Shown here piece by piece: positions 33,110 through 44,749 of a stretch of 64,000 nt of DNA (its first letter is position 1; the number at the start of each line of letters is the position of its first letter). This DNA comes from Onthophagus taurus (lineage: Eukaryota; Arthropoda; Insecta; Coleoptera; Scarabaeidae). The notes under the pieces are model-generated. The model saw only the letters and a list, made by a program, of their open reading frames with translations, did no database searches and was not told the DNA's origin. The stretch spans positions 32,798,001 to 32,862,000 of the forward strand of contig NC_091976.1 in the NCBI RefSeq assembly GCF_036711975.1. Reading direction: 5' to 3'. The position numbers and the translations under genes were made by a program.

Positions 33110-34882
33110 ATAGTGATTTTTCAAAACGGCTTTTTGCATTAAAAAGAGGATACTTTAATTAATAATTGGTGATATTTCCACAAGGATTCTTCAAGAAATT
33201 AATTTTATAGCTAATTTTGAAAATTATCGATGAAAATTGCAACATCGAAAATTTTATCAAAACTTCAAATATTGTTTTCTCAAAAACTAAAAGTTATTTT
33301 TCAAAATGGGTTGGTTCATTGGAAAGAGGACACTTTTATTAACACTTTGGGAAATTTTCATACTCATATTCCAAGAAATCGATTTTATACGAATTTTTAA
33401 AACTTAATCGGCGAAAATTGCAAAATTCGAAAAAATTATCGATCATTTCAAAAATTTATTTCTCAAGAACTGAAAGTGATTTTTCAAAACGGCTTTTTGC
33501 ATTAAAAAGAGGTTAATTTAATTAATAATTGGTGATATTTCCACAAGGGTCCTTAAAGAAATTAATTTTATAGCGAATTTTGAAAATTATCAATGAAAAT
33601 TGTAACATCGAAAATTTTATGAAAATTCCAAATATTGTTTTCTCAAAAACGAAAAGTTATTTTTCAAAACGTGTTGGTTCATTGGAAAGAGGACACTTTT
33701 ATTAACACTTTGAGAAATTTTCATAGTCATATTCCAAGAAATCGATTTTATAGGAATTTTTAAAACTTAATCGGCGAAAATTGCAAAATTCGAAAAAATT
33801 GACGATTACTTCAAAAATTTTTTTCTCTAAAATTTAAAGTGATTTTTCAAAACGGCTTTTTGCATTCAAAAGAGGATACTTTAATTAATAATTGGTGATA
33901 TTTCCACAAGGATCCTTCAAGAAATTAATTTTATAGCGAATTTTGAAAATTATCGATGAAAATTGCAACATCGAAAATTTTATCAAATATTGTTTTCTCA
34001 AAAACTAAAAGTTATTTTTCAAAACGGATTGGTTCATTGGAAAGAGGACACTTTTATTAACATTTTGGGAAATTTTCATACTCATATTCCAATAAATCGA
34101 TTTTATACGAATTTTTTAAACTTAATCGGCGAAAATCGCAAAATTCGAAAAAATGATCGATCATTTCAAAAATTTATTTCTCAAGAACTGAAAGTGATTT
34201 TTCAAAACGGCTTTTTGCATTAAAAAGAGGTTACTTTAATTAATAATTGGTGATATTTCCACAATGGTCCTTCAAGAAATTAATTTTATAGCGAATTTTG
34301 AAAATTATCGATGAAAATTGCAACATCGAAAATTTTATCAAAACTTCAAATATTGTTTTCTCAAAAACGAAAAGTTATTTTTCAAAACGGGTTGGTTCAT
34401 TGGAAAGAGGACACTTTCATTAACACTTTGGGAAATTTTCATACTCATATTCCAAGAAATCGATTTTATACGAATTTTTAAAACTTAATCGGCGAAAATT
34501 GTAAAATTCGAAAAAATTGACGATTACTTCAAAAATTTATTTCTCTAAAATTTAAAGTGATTTTTCAAAACGGCTTGTTGCATTAAAAAGAGGATACTTT
34601 AATTAATAATTGGTGATATTTCCACAAGGATCCTTCAAGAAATTAATTTTATAGCGAATTTTGAAAATTATCGATGAAAATTGCAACATCGAAAATTTTA
34701 TCAAATATTGTTTTCTCAAAAACTAAAAGTTATTTTTCAAAACGGGTTGGTTTATTGGAAAGAGGACACTTTTATTAACATTTTGGGAAATTTTCATACT
34801 CATTTTCCAAGAAATCGATTTTATACGAATTTTTAAAACTTAATCGGCGAAAATAGCAAAATTCGAAAAAATTGTTAATTAT
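33110..34882. repeat. 355-363-bp satellite, left part
   Basis: Dimeric units of two ~180-bp halves. 'aaaacggctttttgcatt' starts at 33123, 33486, 33849, 34204 and 34567 (steps 363, 363, 355, 363). One half has 'ctttttgcattaaaaagagg', the other 'ggttggttcattggaaagag'. The array is continuous with 39222-41760 once the Jockey element is removed. Confidence 0.93.
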
Positions 34883-35024
34883 CAGTCTTCTCAAGACATT
34901 TGCACGAGTCACGCATGCTCTTGCTTTTCTCGGCTTTAGCGTGTTTAATAGCAGTGGTTTAATTAAATTTTAGTTTACTACCTACGTGAACAATTTTCCT
35001 ATCTGTGGGGGTGTGATCACAACT

Positions 35025-36347
35025 ATGGAAACGCAAGGTTCGGGGGCTTCGGCCTCGGAATCCGACCAGGACCCGGACGGTGAGTTCAGACTCCCTAACA
35101 AAAAACGCGGCCGCCCGAAAAAATACACACACACGGATCGTCCTCACAAAAAACAAAACACTAGCGGCAGTGATTCCGCATTTAAAGTTCCGCATCCACC
35201 TAAAAATAAAAATTATCCACCGCAAACACCAACAATTTTTCGAACTCCACGTGCTCCAGCCGCTAACCGGTTCTCTGATCGCCCGCTTACGTACCAACAA
35301 CAGACAAAAATCTACAACTCGGTGTTCTTCATAAAAACAAGTCTTCCGCTAAGCAGGATTCAGTTGTCCGAAATTTGGACGAAACACTCACTTAATCCAC
35401 GTGACATTATAATAAAAACAAAAGAGGGCTTTATTATTAAATCGGAAAATTCCAAACCACAACAAACCATCAATTTAAATCTACTAAAAAATCAAAACAT
35501 CATCTCAGAGTTTTCTGAATCAAGAAATTTTACACCATCTATTAAAAAAATTCCATCGGCCTCATACTCTGCAGTTATTGCTTCCGTTGATCTTGAAATT
35601 ACAGATCAAGAAATTAGCGAACATCTGAACTCGCTTAATATATCACACAGATACTGTAAAAGAATTATCTCTAAAGCCACAGATAAGCCCACCTATAAAA
35701 TTAGGATAATTTCCGGGTGTGTCGACTCCTATCAAAAGCTTCTGCAAGCAGGAGTATTCTTCAAAAACAACCACTTTCCTGTGTTTGAAAGCCGCGCTCC
35801 ACCGCCAATGCCGATCCCGTGTAGTAGATGCGACGAATTTTCTCATACCTCAGACAAATGCACTGCCACAGTGCAGTGCTCAAAATGCCTCGGCCCACAC
35901 AGTACCACTAAATGCACCTCACAGCTACCTGAGAAATGTAAATCCTGCGGCCTAGAGGGACACAGTGCCTGGTCACTAAAATGCAAGAACCGCCCCACAG
36001 CTCCCATTCGAGGAGTCCCTAACGTTAGAATAAAATCGGCTAATAAAAAATCTGACCAAATTTCTACAAAAACAAAAGAAACACGCATACATAAACCAAT
36101 CACCATTCACGACCACATTATTGATACCTACCTCTCAAAAATTAACTCACCCAAACCACGCGATCGTCAAGAGCTTATCAATTCCCTCAAACGGAAATTT
36201 GTAGAAAACTACCAAATCGATACGATTGTCGCATTTTCTGGAAGTTACATGTACGTTATCATGATTGATCTTCAGGACACCTCTAAGCCATCTCCTACAG
36301 AACCTATCCACGGCTACCAATCCTCGATTCCGCAAGATCAACAATGA
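35025..36347 (+). CDS. Jockey-type element ORF1 (gag-like nucleic-acid-binding protein)
   Basis: 440 residues from the ATG at 35025 (an upstream in-frame GTG at 34986 is not a credible start). ORF1 proteins of Jockey-clade elements package the RNA into ribonucleoprotein. N-terminal acidic patch, then KKRGRPKKY, an AT-hook core (GRP flanked by basic residues), then Pro-rich linker. Near residues 265-325 are CCHC-type knuckles: CSRCDEFSHTSDKC, CSKCLGPHSTTKC and CKSCGLEGHSAWSLKC. The stop TGA overlaps the ORF2 start as ATGA, suggesting termination-reinitiation. Confidence 0.92.
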   Translation: METQGSGASASESDQDPDGEFRLPNKKRGRPKKYTHTDRPHKKQNTSGSDSAFKVPHPPKNKNYPPQTPTIFRTPRAPAANRFSDRPLTYQQQTKIYNSVFFIKTSLPLSRIQLSEIWTKHSLNPRDIIIKTKEGFIIKSENSKPQQTINLNLLKNQNIISEFSESRNFTPSIKKIPSASYSAVIASVDLEITDQEISEHLNSLNISHRYCKRIISKATDKPTYKIRIISGCVDSYQKLLQAGVFFKNNHFPVFESRAPPPMPIPCSRCDEFSHTSDKCTATVQCSKCLGPHSTTKCTSQLPEKCKSCGLEGHSAWSLKCKNRPTAPIRGVPNVRIKSANKKSDQISTKTKETRIHKPITIHDHIIDTYLSKINSPKPRDRQELINSLKRKFVENYQIDTIVAFSGSYMYVIMIDLQDTSKPSPTEPIHGYQSSIPQDQQ

Positions 36348-39037
36348 CCAGCATAAAATTATTGTACGCAAACATTAACAGCTACCACCCGAAATCACAC
36401 CTGATCGGAAACTACATCATTGACAATCATATCCGTTGCGCAATGTTTGTGGAAACAAAATCGAAGTCTTCCATCACATTTAGAAACTGGACGTCAATCC
36501 AAAATCACGGCAATATTATAAATAGAGGAGTCAGAGGAGGAGCGGTGGCTATGGGCCACCCCGCGATACAATTGAGAAAATCCAACCCCCCCGCAATCAA
36601 CTCTCCATTAAATAATGCACTTCATTTTTGTATCACTATCGGGACAGACTTAATACATGTTTTCTTAATTTATATCCACCCGTTTAGTAAAATTGAAGAA
36701 TCCATATTTAACATGGCCTCACTGCACGACAAATGTCTCATAATTGGTGACTTCAATCCGAATCCAACCAAAAGGAAACACATAAGACATTTCCTGAATA
36801 TGTCCAATTTCGTACAAATCACGACTCCCCCCACGTACGTTATGGAAAACAATCCGAACTCTACTCCTGATCTACTGTTCTGTACAAGAAACATCCGCGG
36901 TCTAATTACACAGGTAGAAGTTGTTCCGGATTTATGCTCCGATCACTTGGGCATTTTAGTTTATGTCAACGTCACAACCAACATACCTAAACCTGTTCCG
37001 ACTTTAATTAAAAACTATAAGCTTTGCGACATGGAGACAGTTAACTCAATAATGAAAGACTTCATAGAAGCACATCAGACAATCACAGTTGACACGATCT
37101 CAAGGTTTAACAAATGTCTTAAGGAGTCAATAGACAAAGCGAGCCCATCCAGAACCACCAAACACTACAGTTTTCCGCTACCTCCATTTATTATCAGACT
37201 CATCAAGGAGAAAAGACGCCTATATCGAGACTTCAGGGTATATGAAGTGCCTGAGTTGAAAAAGAAGTTTAATGAGTTCAACAAAAAGATACAGAAACTA
37301 ATTCAGCAATACAGAACGGAAAAGTACATGGAAGCCTGTGACAAAATAAAACTGTGTAAAGGAAGAAACTATTGGCACGAAATTCGAAAACTATCAAGAT
37401 ACCAAAAGACACCTGGAACGGAGGAGCTCATTGATCCTACCGATGGCGGTGTGCACTCCAACCCTGAAGAGATTGTCAACATACACGCTGACTACCTAGA
37501 AGGTGTATTCACCTTTACCGAGGATGTTTCGTTTTGTCCCCACAATAAAAACATTATAGATAATTGGTACGAATCCGCATTTTTGACACCGTTCGAGACA
37601 CCCGAAGATGCTCTCATGTTGGAAGACGAATATTTTACTCTTCTTGGACAGGGAAAAGATACTGCTCCCGGTTATGATAACATCACAAGGAAACTGCTTA
37701 GAAGTCTAGATCTTAACATCCATGGCTTTATCAGAAAAATAATTAACTTTTGCCTTACGACTCAGCATTTCCCGCGCGACTGGAAGACGTCTATTATAAC
37801 TTGTATTCCCAAGAAGGATTCTTCTCTATCTGATCCAGCCAACTATCGCCCCATCTCACTGCTCCCCGTAATTGGAAAACTCTTCGAGACGCACTTGAAG
37901 AACAAGCTCCTGGCTGCGGTATCAAAGAAAATTCCGCCTTACCAATTTGGCTTCCAATCCGGCAAATCAACATCCCAGCCACTAACTATTCTGGTTTCCA
38001 ACTTCCAGGCGGCACGTTTTATAAAACTGAAATCTGCAGCAGTTTTTCTGGACGTCCGAAAGGCCTTTGACTCCGTGTGGCACAAAGGATTGCTATTTAA
38101 ACTGGATAAGCTAAAAACGCCATACTATCTTCTAACCCTGATAAACCAATTCCTGTCGAATCGCTCCTCCATCGTGAAGTTGAAAAATCACTTCTCCCAC
38201 AGCTTCTCCGCTCAGCAAGGCCTTCCTCAGGGTTCGCCTATCTCTCCCTCTCTATACAATCTTTTCTGCCACGATCTTTACAACGACAACCCAGACGCCT
38301 TGAACCTCACTGCATACGCACTACTTTATGCCGACGACACAGCATTGGTCTCGCACAGTAGGGATATCACTTCCTCGGTCCGTAAGCTGCAGACGCTCAT
38401 AAACGAAACGGAAAATTGGTACCGAAAATGGCGCATCCTACTCAATCCCACAAAAACACAATTTTTTGTCCCATTCCTCTCACCTCGCTCTCCCTCTCCC
38501 ACAATTACAATCCAATCAACGGCAATCTCCGTCTCACCAACCTGTAAGTATCTTGGCATAATACTTGACAGAACGCTTAAGTTTTCCACGCATGCAACCA
38601 AGGTGAAGATGAAAGTAAAGACACGCGCCAAACACTTTAAATCTCTTTCGTTCAGCGGTCGCGGAATCTCTACCTCATGTGCCTCGCACATCTACAAGAC
38701 CATATGCAGGCCCATCATAGAATATGGATCAATACTGCTAAGCAACGCACCAAGAAGAACGAAGTACCACCTGGAAGTAGCGGAAAGATCTGCACTGAGA
38801 TCCATCACCCGAATTAGGAACCCCCGTAATCCCCTCTTTAACCCTAGCAATGATCTGCTATACCAACTTACCGATATACCCCCTATCCATACCCGTCTTC
38901 AATCTTTGTCCGATAAATCCATTCTAAATTTTCCTACCAACGCCTTGCAACACACGCTTATAACGCCTCGATTACTCCACCCTCGCAACAACCCACCTCT
39001 TCTCTTCCAAAAACTCCTGGCCGTCAGAGAAGACTGA
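36344..39037 (+). CDS. Jockey-type element ORF2 (endonuclease-reverse transcriptase)
   Basis: 897 residues. N-terminal apurinic-type endonuclease: YANINSYHPK, FVETKSKS, IGDFNPNPTK and CSDHLGI, the last holding the catalytic Asp-His. Central RT: YRPISLLPVIGKLFE, AVFLDVRKAFDSVWHKGL, QQGLPQGSPISPSLYN and ALLYADDTALVSH (catalytic YADD), then CKYLGIILD. The C-terminus (LLSNAPRRTKYHLEVAERSA, LRSITRIRNP) is the usual Jockey/CR1-group tail. It has no stops or frameshifts across 2.7 kb. It starts inside the ORF1 stop (ATGA). Confidence 0.96.
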   Translation: MTSIKLLYANINSYHPKSHLIGNYIIDNHIRCAMFVETKSKSSITFRNWTSIQNHGNIINRGVRGGAVAMGHPAIQLRKSNPPAINSPLNNALHFCITIGTDLIHVFLIYIHPFSKIEESIFNMASLHDKCLIIGDFNPNPTKRKHIRHFLNMSNFVQITTPPTYVMENNPNSTPDLLFCTRNIRGLITQVEVVPDLCSDHLGILVYVNVTTNIPKPVPTLIKNYKLCDMETVNSIMKDFIEAHQTITVDTISRFNKCLKESIDKASPSRTTKHYSFPLPPFIIRLIKEKRRLYRDFRVYEVPELKKKFNEFNKKIQKLIQQYRTEKYMEACDKIKLCKGRNYWHEIRKLSRYQKTPGTEELIDPTDGGVHSNPEEIVNIHADYLEGVFTFTEDVSFCPHNKNIIDNWYESAFLTPFETPEDALMLEDEYFTLLGQGKDTAPGYDNITRKLLRSLDLNIHGFIRKIINFCLTTQHFPRDWKTSIITCIPKKDSSLSDPANYRPISLLPVIGKLFETHLKNKLLAAVSKKIPPYQFGFQSGKSTSQPLTILVSNFQAARFIKLKSAAVFLDVRKAFDSVWHKGLLFKLDKLKTPYYLLTLINQFLSNRSSIVKLKNHFSHSFSAQQGLPQGSPISPSLYNLFCHDLYNDNPDALNLTAYALLYADDTALVSHSRDITSSVRKLQTLINETENWYRKWRILLNPTKTQFFVPFLSPRSPSPTITIQSTAISVSPTCKYLGIILDRTLKFSTHATKVKMKVKTRAKHFKSLSFSGRGISTSCASHIYKTICRPIIEYGSILLSNAPRRTKYHLEVAERSALRSITRIRNPRNPLFNPSNDLLYQLTDIPPIHTRLQSLSDKSILNFPTNALQHTLITPRLLHPRNNPPLLFQKLLAVRED

Positions 39038-39210
39038 AACAAGCCGCCGACTACAAAAATCACGGGCAGAAAGACCCTGGTCGGTAGCCCTATTCTCACC
39101 CCTTCACTTTTTTATTTTTGTTATATACACATATTATAGATATTTATATTGTTATTCTTATTTTTTTTTTATGTAGTGGGTACTGAATAAAATTTGTTTT
39201 CTTCTTCTTC

Positions 39211-41765
39211 TTGTTAATTATTTCAAAAATTTATTTCTCAAGAACTGAAAGTGATTTTTCAAAACGGCTTTTTGCATTAAAAAGAGGATACTTTAATTAA
39301 TAATTGGTGATATTTCCACAAGGATCCTTCAAGAAATTAATTTTATAGCGAATTTTGAAAATTATCGATGAAAATTGCAACATCGAAAATTTTATCAAAT
39401 ATTGTTTTCTCAAAAACTAAAAGTTATTTTTCAAAATTGGTTGGTTCATTGGAAAGAGGACACTTTTATTAACATTTTGGGAAATTTTCATACTCATATT
39501 CCAATAAATCGATTTTATACGAATTTTTTAAACTTAATCGGCGAAAACTGCAAAATTCGAAAAAATTGTTAATTATTTCAAAAATTTATTTCTCAAGAAC
39601 TGATAGTGATTTTTCAAAACGGCTTTTTGCATTAAAAAGAGGATACTTTAATTAATAATTGGTGATATTTTCACAAGGATCCTTCAAGAAATCAATTTTA
39701 TAGCTAATTTTGAAAATTATCGATGAAAATTGCAAAATCGAAAATTTTCTCAAAACTTTAAATATTGTTTTTTCAAAAATTAAAAGTTATTTTTCAAAAT
39801 GGGTTGGTTCATTGGAAAGAGGATACTTTTATTAACATTTTGAGAAATTTTCATACTCATATTCCAAGAAATCGATTTTATACGAATTTTTAAAACTTAA
39901 TCGGCGAAAATTGCAAAATTCGAAAAAATTATCGATCATTTCAAAAATTTATTTCTCAAGAACTGAAAGTGATTTTTCAAAACGGCTTTTTGCATTAAAA
40001 AGAGGTTACTTTAATTAATAATTGGTGATATTTCCACAAGGGTCCTTCAAGAAATTAATTTTATAGCGAATTTTGAAAATTATCAATGAAAATTGCAACA
40101 TCGAAAATTTTATCAAAACTTCAAATATTGTTTTCTCAAAAACTAAAAGTTATTTTTCAAAATGGGTTGGTTCATTGGAAAGAGGACACTTTTATTAACA
40201 CTTTGGGAAATTTTCATACTCATATTCCAAGAAATCGATTTTATACGAATTTTTAAAACTTAATCGGAGAAAATGTCAAAATTCGAAAAAATTGTTGGTC
40301 ATTTCAAAAATTTATTTCTCTAAAACTAAAAGTTATTTTTCAAAACGGCTTTTTGCATTAAAAAGAGGATACTTTAATTAATAATTGGTGATATTTTCAC
40401 AATGATCCTTCAAGAAATCAATTTTATAGCTAATTTTGAAAATTATCGATGAAAATTGCAAAATCGAAAATTTTCTCAAAACTTTAAATATTGTTTTTTC
40501 AAAAATTAAAAGTTATTTTTCAAAATGGGTTGGTTCATTGGAAAGAGGATACTTTTATTAACATTTTGGGAAATTTTCATACTCATATTCCAAGAAATCG
40601 ATTTTATACGAATTTTTAAAACTTAATCGGCGAAAATTTGCAAAATTCGAAAAAATTGTCGATCATTTCAAAAATTTATTTCTCAAGAACTGAAAGTGAT
40701 TTTTCAAAACGGCTTTTTGCATTAAAAAGAGGATACTTTAAATAATATTTGGCGATATTTCCACAAGGATCCTTCAAGAAATTAATTTTATAGCGAATTT
40801 TGAAAATTATCAATGAAAATTGCAACATCGAAAATTTTATCAAAACTTCAAATATTGTTTTCTCAAAAACGAAAAGTTATTTTTCAAAACGGGTTGGTTC
40901 ATTGGAAAGAGGACACTTTTATTAACATTTTGGGAAATTTTCATACTCATATTCCAAGAAATCGATTTTATACGAATTTTTAAAACTTAATCGACGAAAA
41001 TTGCAAAATTCGAAAAAATTCACGATCATTTCAAAAATTTATTTCTCTAAAACTAAAAGTTATTTTTCAAAACGGCTTTTTGCATTAAAAAGAGGATACT
41101 TTAATTGATAATTGGCGATATTTCCACAAGGATCCTTCAAGAAATTAATTTTATAACAAATTTTGAAAATTATCGATGAAAATTGCAACATCGAAAATTT
41201 TATTAAAACTTCAAATATTGTTTTCTCAAAAACTGAAAGTTACTTTTCAAAACGGGTTGGTTCATTGGAAAGAGGACACTTTTATTAACATTTTGGGAAA
41301 TTTTCATACTCATATTCCAATAAATCGATTTTATACGAATTTTTAAAACTTAATCGGAGAAAATTGCAAAATTCGAAAAAATTTACGATCATTTCAAAAA
41401 TTTATTTCTCAAGAACTGAAAGTGATTTTTCAAAACGGCTTTTTGCATTAAAAAGAGGATACTTTAATTAATAATTGGTGATATTTCCACAAGGGTCCCT
41501 CGAGAAATTAATTTTATAGCGAATTTTGAAAATTATCGATCAAAATTGGAACATGGAAAATTTTATTAAAACTTCAAATATTGTTTTCTCAAAAACTAAA
41601 AGTTATTTTTCAAAACGGGTTGGTTCATTGGAAAGAGGACACTTTTATTAACACTTTGGGAAATTTTCATACTCATATTCCAATAAATCGATTTTATACG
41701 AATTTTTAAAACTTAATCGGTGAAAATTGCAAAATTCGAAAAAATTATCGATTATTTCAAAAATT
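39211..41765. repeat. 355-363-bp satellite, right part
   Basis: Continuation of the array at 33110-34882, about seven further dimeric units with small differences (for example 'gcgaattttg' versus 'gctaattttg'). The array ends around 41760 where piggyBac-derived sequence begins. Confidence 0.93.
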
Positions 41766-42475
41766 TATTTTTTATTTTTTTGGTTTCTGCGCACATTTTG
41801 CATTTTGGCTTCTTTTATCCCTCCATTTGAATCAACATCGCCTTATTTCATATCTATATCATGTCTCATTTGTAGTATACACTTTCTTGTATTATTTATT
41901 ATACCACAAAAACACACTTTTTATCTCCTAATGTCCAAACTTTGTAGCCTCTTTTTATAGGTTTTTTTTTGCATCATTGTTTTATATTGCTTTTACCCTT
42001 GGATTTGATCATCGATTCATCGATAGCCAAAAATTCATCCAGATTCAAACATTTTTGAAAATTGTACACCAAGTCATTTAGAAACGCACATACTTTGTAT
42101 AATTTGTCGAAATCAGGTGAATTTAGATTTGGGAGGAGAGTAAAATCGTTAAATCGATTCACTGGCATGAATTAACTAAGGTAACTATCATGTAGGGCAG
42201 AACTTAATCTTCAAAAATCTGTACAGCTAGATAACTGTTTTATTCCCATTAGAAGATTTAATCCTAAAAATATTTTGATTTCTGTACTATTTGTACACTT
42301 GAACGATTTTTCAGGTGTTGGGTTTGTAATTTCTTTGACAATATCCGTTATTCCAACTATTTTCATAAAATCATTAAGATCCAAATCAATAGATATGTCG
42401 TGCCAGTATGGACTTGGTTGAGTTTTTTGAACATTACTCTTAAAGCAAGAGGGTATGTTTTTATAAATAACCAAA
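41765..42475 (-). pseudogene. piggyBac transposase N-terminal half remnant
   Basis: Minus strand: DIVKEITNPTPEKSFKC and IKIFLGLNLLMGIKQLSS (42211-42474), then MPVNRFNDFTLLPNLNSPDF, YNFQKCLNLDEFLAIDESM (first catalytic-Asp region, VDESM) and, after a stop, KPIKRGYKVW. The frame decays toward 41765, where the satellite begins. The C-terminal part is at 32730-33085, so the two probably belong to one element split by the satellite. Confidence 0.85.
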
Positions 42476-42735
42476 TGTTTCTCGTTCTAGGTCTAATGTT
42501 AGTTCTAGTTTTATACTAGCAGTGTTGCTGGAACTAACATTATACCTAGAACTAGAATCATTTGGGTTTAGCCGTCTTGAGAGATGTGCGGCTAAATCCA
42601 ATTGATTCTAGTTCTAATGTTAGTTCTAGTTTTACACTAGTACTGTTGCTAGAACTAACACTATACCTAGACTAGAATCATTTTGATTTAGCAGTCTTGA
42701 AAGACGTGCGGTTAAACTCAAATGTTTAGTGATTA
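42476..42735. repeat. CTAG-rich palindromic repeat block 2
   Basis: Two units of CTAGTTCTAG...CTAGAACTAG with 'gggtttagccgtcttgagag' between, the same family as 51355-52910. Confidence 0.85.
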
Positions 42736-42785
42736 TGCAAGTGTAGAACGTATCAAAAGTATTAAATAAAATTGTTTAAAATTTT

Positions 42786-42791
42786 TTTATT
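42786..42791 (-). terminator. Candidate Cda4 polyadenylation signal
   Basis: AATAAA on the minus strand 133 nt downstream of the chitin deacetylase stop. Confidence 0.55.
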
Positions 42792-42923
42792 CATACTTAA
42801 AAAATATGAAACAACAAATAACTTATTATTTAAGAAACCTAAACGAACAAATTACTTATTGAATAAAGATTGTATTTTTAAGAAAGAGAAATAAAAAGAA
42901 AACACCTAAAGAAAAATTAAATA

Positions 42924-44680
42924 CTATTTCCTAACATTATCAGGAACGTAATTGTCCTTATTTGGTATTCCCGTACCAGCGGCATCGCCCAACCACGGAT
43001 ATTGATTGGGACATTCCGCGCAAGTTTCCAAATATCTCGTATCGGTGAAGTTAGAATCGGCTTTTCGGAAAGGTAATGCGCATTTACTTGCGTTGTTGCA
43101 CCCTTTCGGGGGATAATTATTATTTTTTTTGCAATCCCAAGGTTCGTAATTATTGCCTTTAATCTTTTGGGGTTCTCTAACCCATTCTAAAGCTTGCGAT
43201 ACAGTTACAAACCAAACGTTATCTCTAAAAAAAAAAAAATTAATTAAAAAATAAGTATTTATAAAAAAAAATGATTCAAACTCACAAAGTAGTAACCCAA
43301 TCTAAAAATTTATGTAATCCTTGTTCTAATTCTTTAATCGAAAACCAATTGGTGTGGAACGGCATCATATAGGGCGCTTTATTTTGATCGTAATATCTAC
43401 TAAAATCTTCTTGAAGCCATTCCAAGACGTCATCGGCGTCGTGATTGTGAAGAACGCATTGATCTAAATAAGGGCAATGTCCGCCTTCGTAATCTTCAAC
43501 GTAATGAGCGTTTAACGGTACTTCCCAGATACCTGAAAAACTATGATTTTGAGCATTTTAATTAATAAAATGTGACGATGTGGGATGTTGAACCTGGGTA
43601 TGTTTTAGATGGGCAAGTTCCCGATTTACATTCATGTGGGATTTTATAATCTAAAGTGTAAGGCCAAACTGGTACGGGAGATGGTGGAACACCTATTGAG
43701 CTATCATAAACATAACCAAAGTCTTCGAGAACCTAAAAATTAAAAAAAAATGATTTTGAGATTATTTTGATTTAAATTAATTTACTTTATATTGAGTATT
43801 TCTCCCCGGTTTTAAAAACGGGGCTCTCATCCCGATTACATCAGCTGTTGAAACATTAGAAAAGTGTTTTAAAATTTCTCTCATCCCAATCATTTCTCCA
43901 ACCCATTCTTCGTAACCTTTATCTTGTAACCCTTGTTGCAATCTAAAAAAAAATTAATTAATACAATTATTAATAAATAATTTTTAGTAACACACGAAAT
44001 TGTTTCAGTTGCTATTTCATGTCCTTCACTGGCTAGTTCTTGTATCATATGATAATTACTGTATTCGTGGGAGATAAAGAATGTTCCTTTTATCGCGCAA
44101 CCATTAGGATTAAATCGCTTCTTATTAAAAACTTTTCTGTAATGATCGTAATTGTTTAAGTTAACCGCTCCGTCGAATGTCAATAGCATCATTTGTGGTG
44201 TCTAAAAACTTAATGTTACTTTAATCGCCCCTTTCCTCACTTTTAAAAAAATAAATTCAAAAAAAACATACATCTTCAGCATCGAAACCTCCCGGAATGA
44301 TCGTTCCATCTTTTGAACAGAAACAATATGGTAATTGGCATTCGGATAAATCACATTTTGTGGCTAAATCGGTGGGTGGTTCCGTTATAGGTGCTGGAGC
44401 TGTTAATATAAAAAAATTAAGATCAGTTAAAAAATACGGGGAAAAAATTATTTACTTGTAGCAATTGGCCCGCATCTTGCTTCATTTTTAAAAGTACAAA
44501 ATTTGCTTATATCATCGAAATAAAGTCCTGATGGGCATCTATTTACGTAAGGATAACCATCGACGCATTGATAAAATCTTCTACATGTTTGGGGATCTGC
44601 AAAATTTCCATTTCCTACGCCTTGAGGACATTCAAATTCTTTTTGTTCTTGTTTTTCAGGTTCTTTTCTTTGGCAATGTA
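42924..44680 (-). CDS. Cda4: Chitin deacetylase (Cda4-like), exons 2-8
   Basis: Secreted cuticle/gut chitin-modifying protein of carbohydrate esterase family 4. Exons: 44456-44680, 44272-44399, 43996-44201, 43786-43942, 43594-43732, 43286-43532, 42924-43224; all junctions are GT-AG and in phase. With exon 1 (48956-49022) the CDS is 1470 nt, 489 residues. Residues 40-92 form a CBM14 chitin-binding domain with six Cys (40, 55, 61, 71, 84, 92). No LDLa module follows, which places it in the CDA4/5 groups. The deacetylase domain has LLTFDGAVN, RAPFLKPGRN and FHTNWF. The usual TFDD reads TFDG and no HxxxH follows GHEIATETIS, so metal binding is doubtful. CDA4 rather than CDA5 because it is short. 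Confidence 0.92.
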
Positions 44681-44749
44681 CTGAAAAATAAATATATCTT
44701 TATGTAATGATGCAAAATATTCAACACTCTTATAAGAAGACATGATGTA

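Larger units (their letters stand above)
34883..39210 (+). mobile_element. Intact Jockey-type non-LTR retrotransposon
   Basis: 4328 bp inserted in the satellite and flanked by the perfect 11-bp duplication TTGTTAATTAT (34872-34882 and 39211-39221); the undisturbed satellite at 39560-39575 has this sequence once. It starts with CAGTCTTC, so that the flanking T plus CAGTC forms a consensus initiator (TCAGTC) as in Jockey/F-type internal promoters, and ends after AATAAA with a CTT-rich tail rather than poly(A). Both reading frames are open. All this indicates a recent insertion. Confidence 0.93.

Noticed and set aside
34986-35024. ORF1 start at 34986
   Set aside because: The codon is GTG; the first ATG is at 35025.
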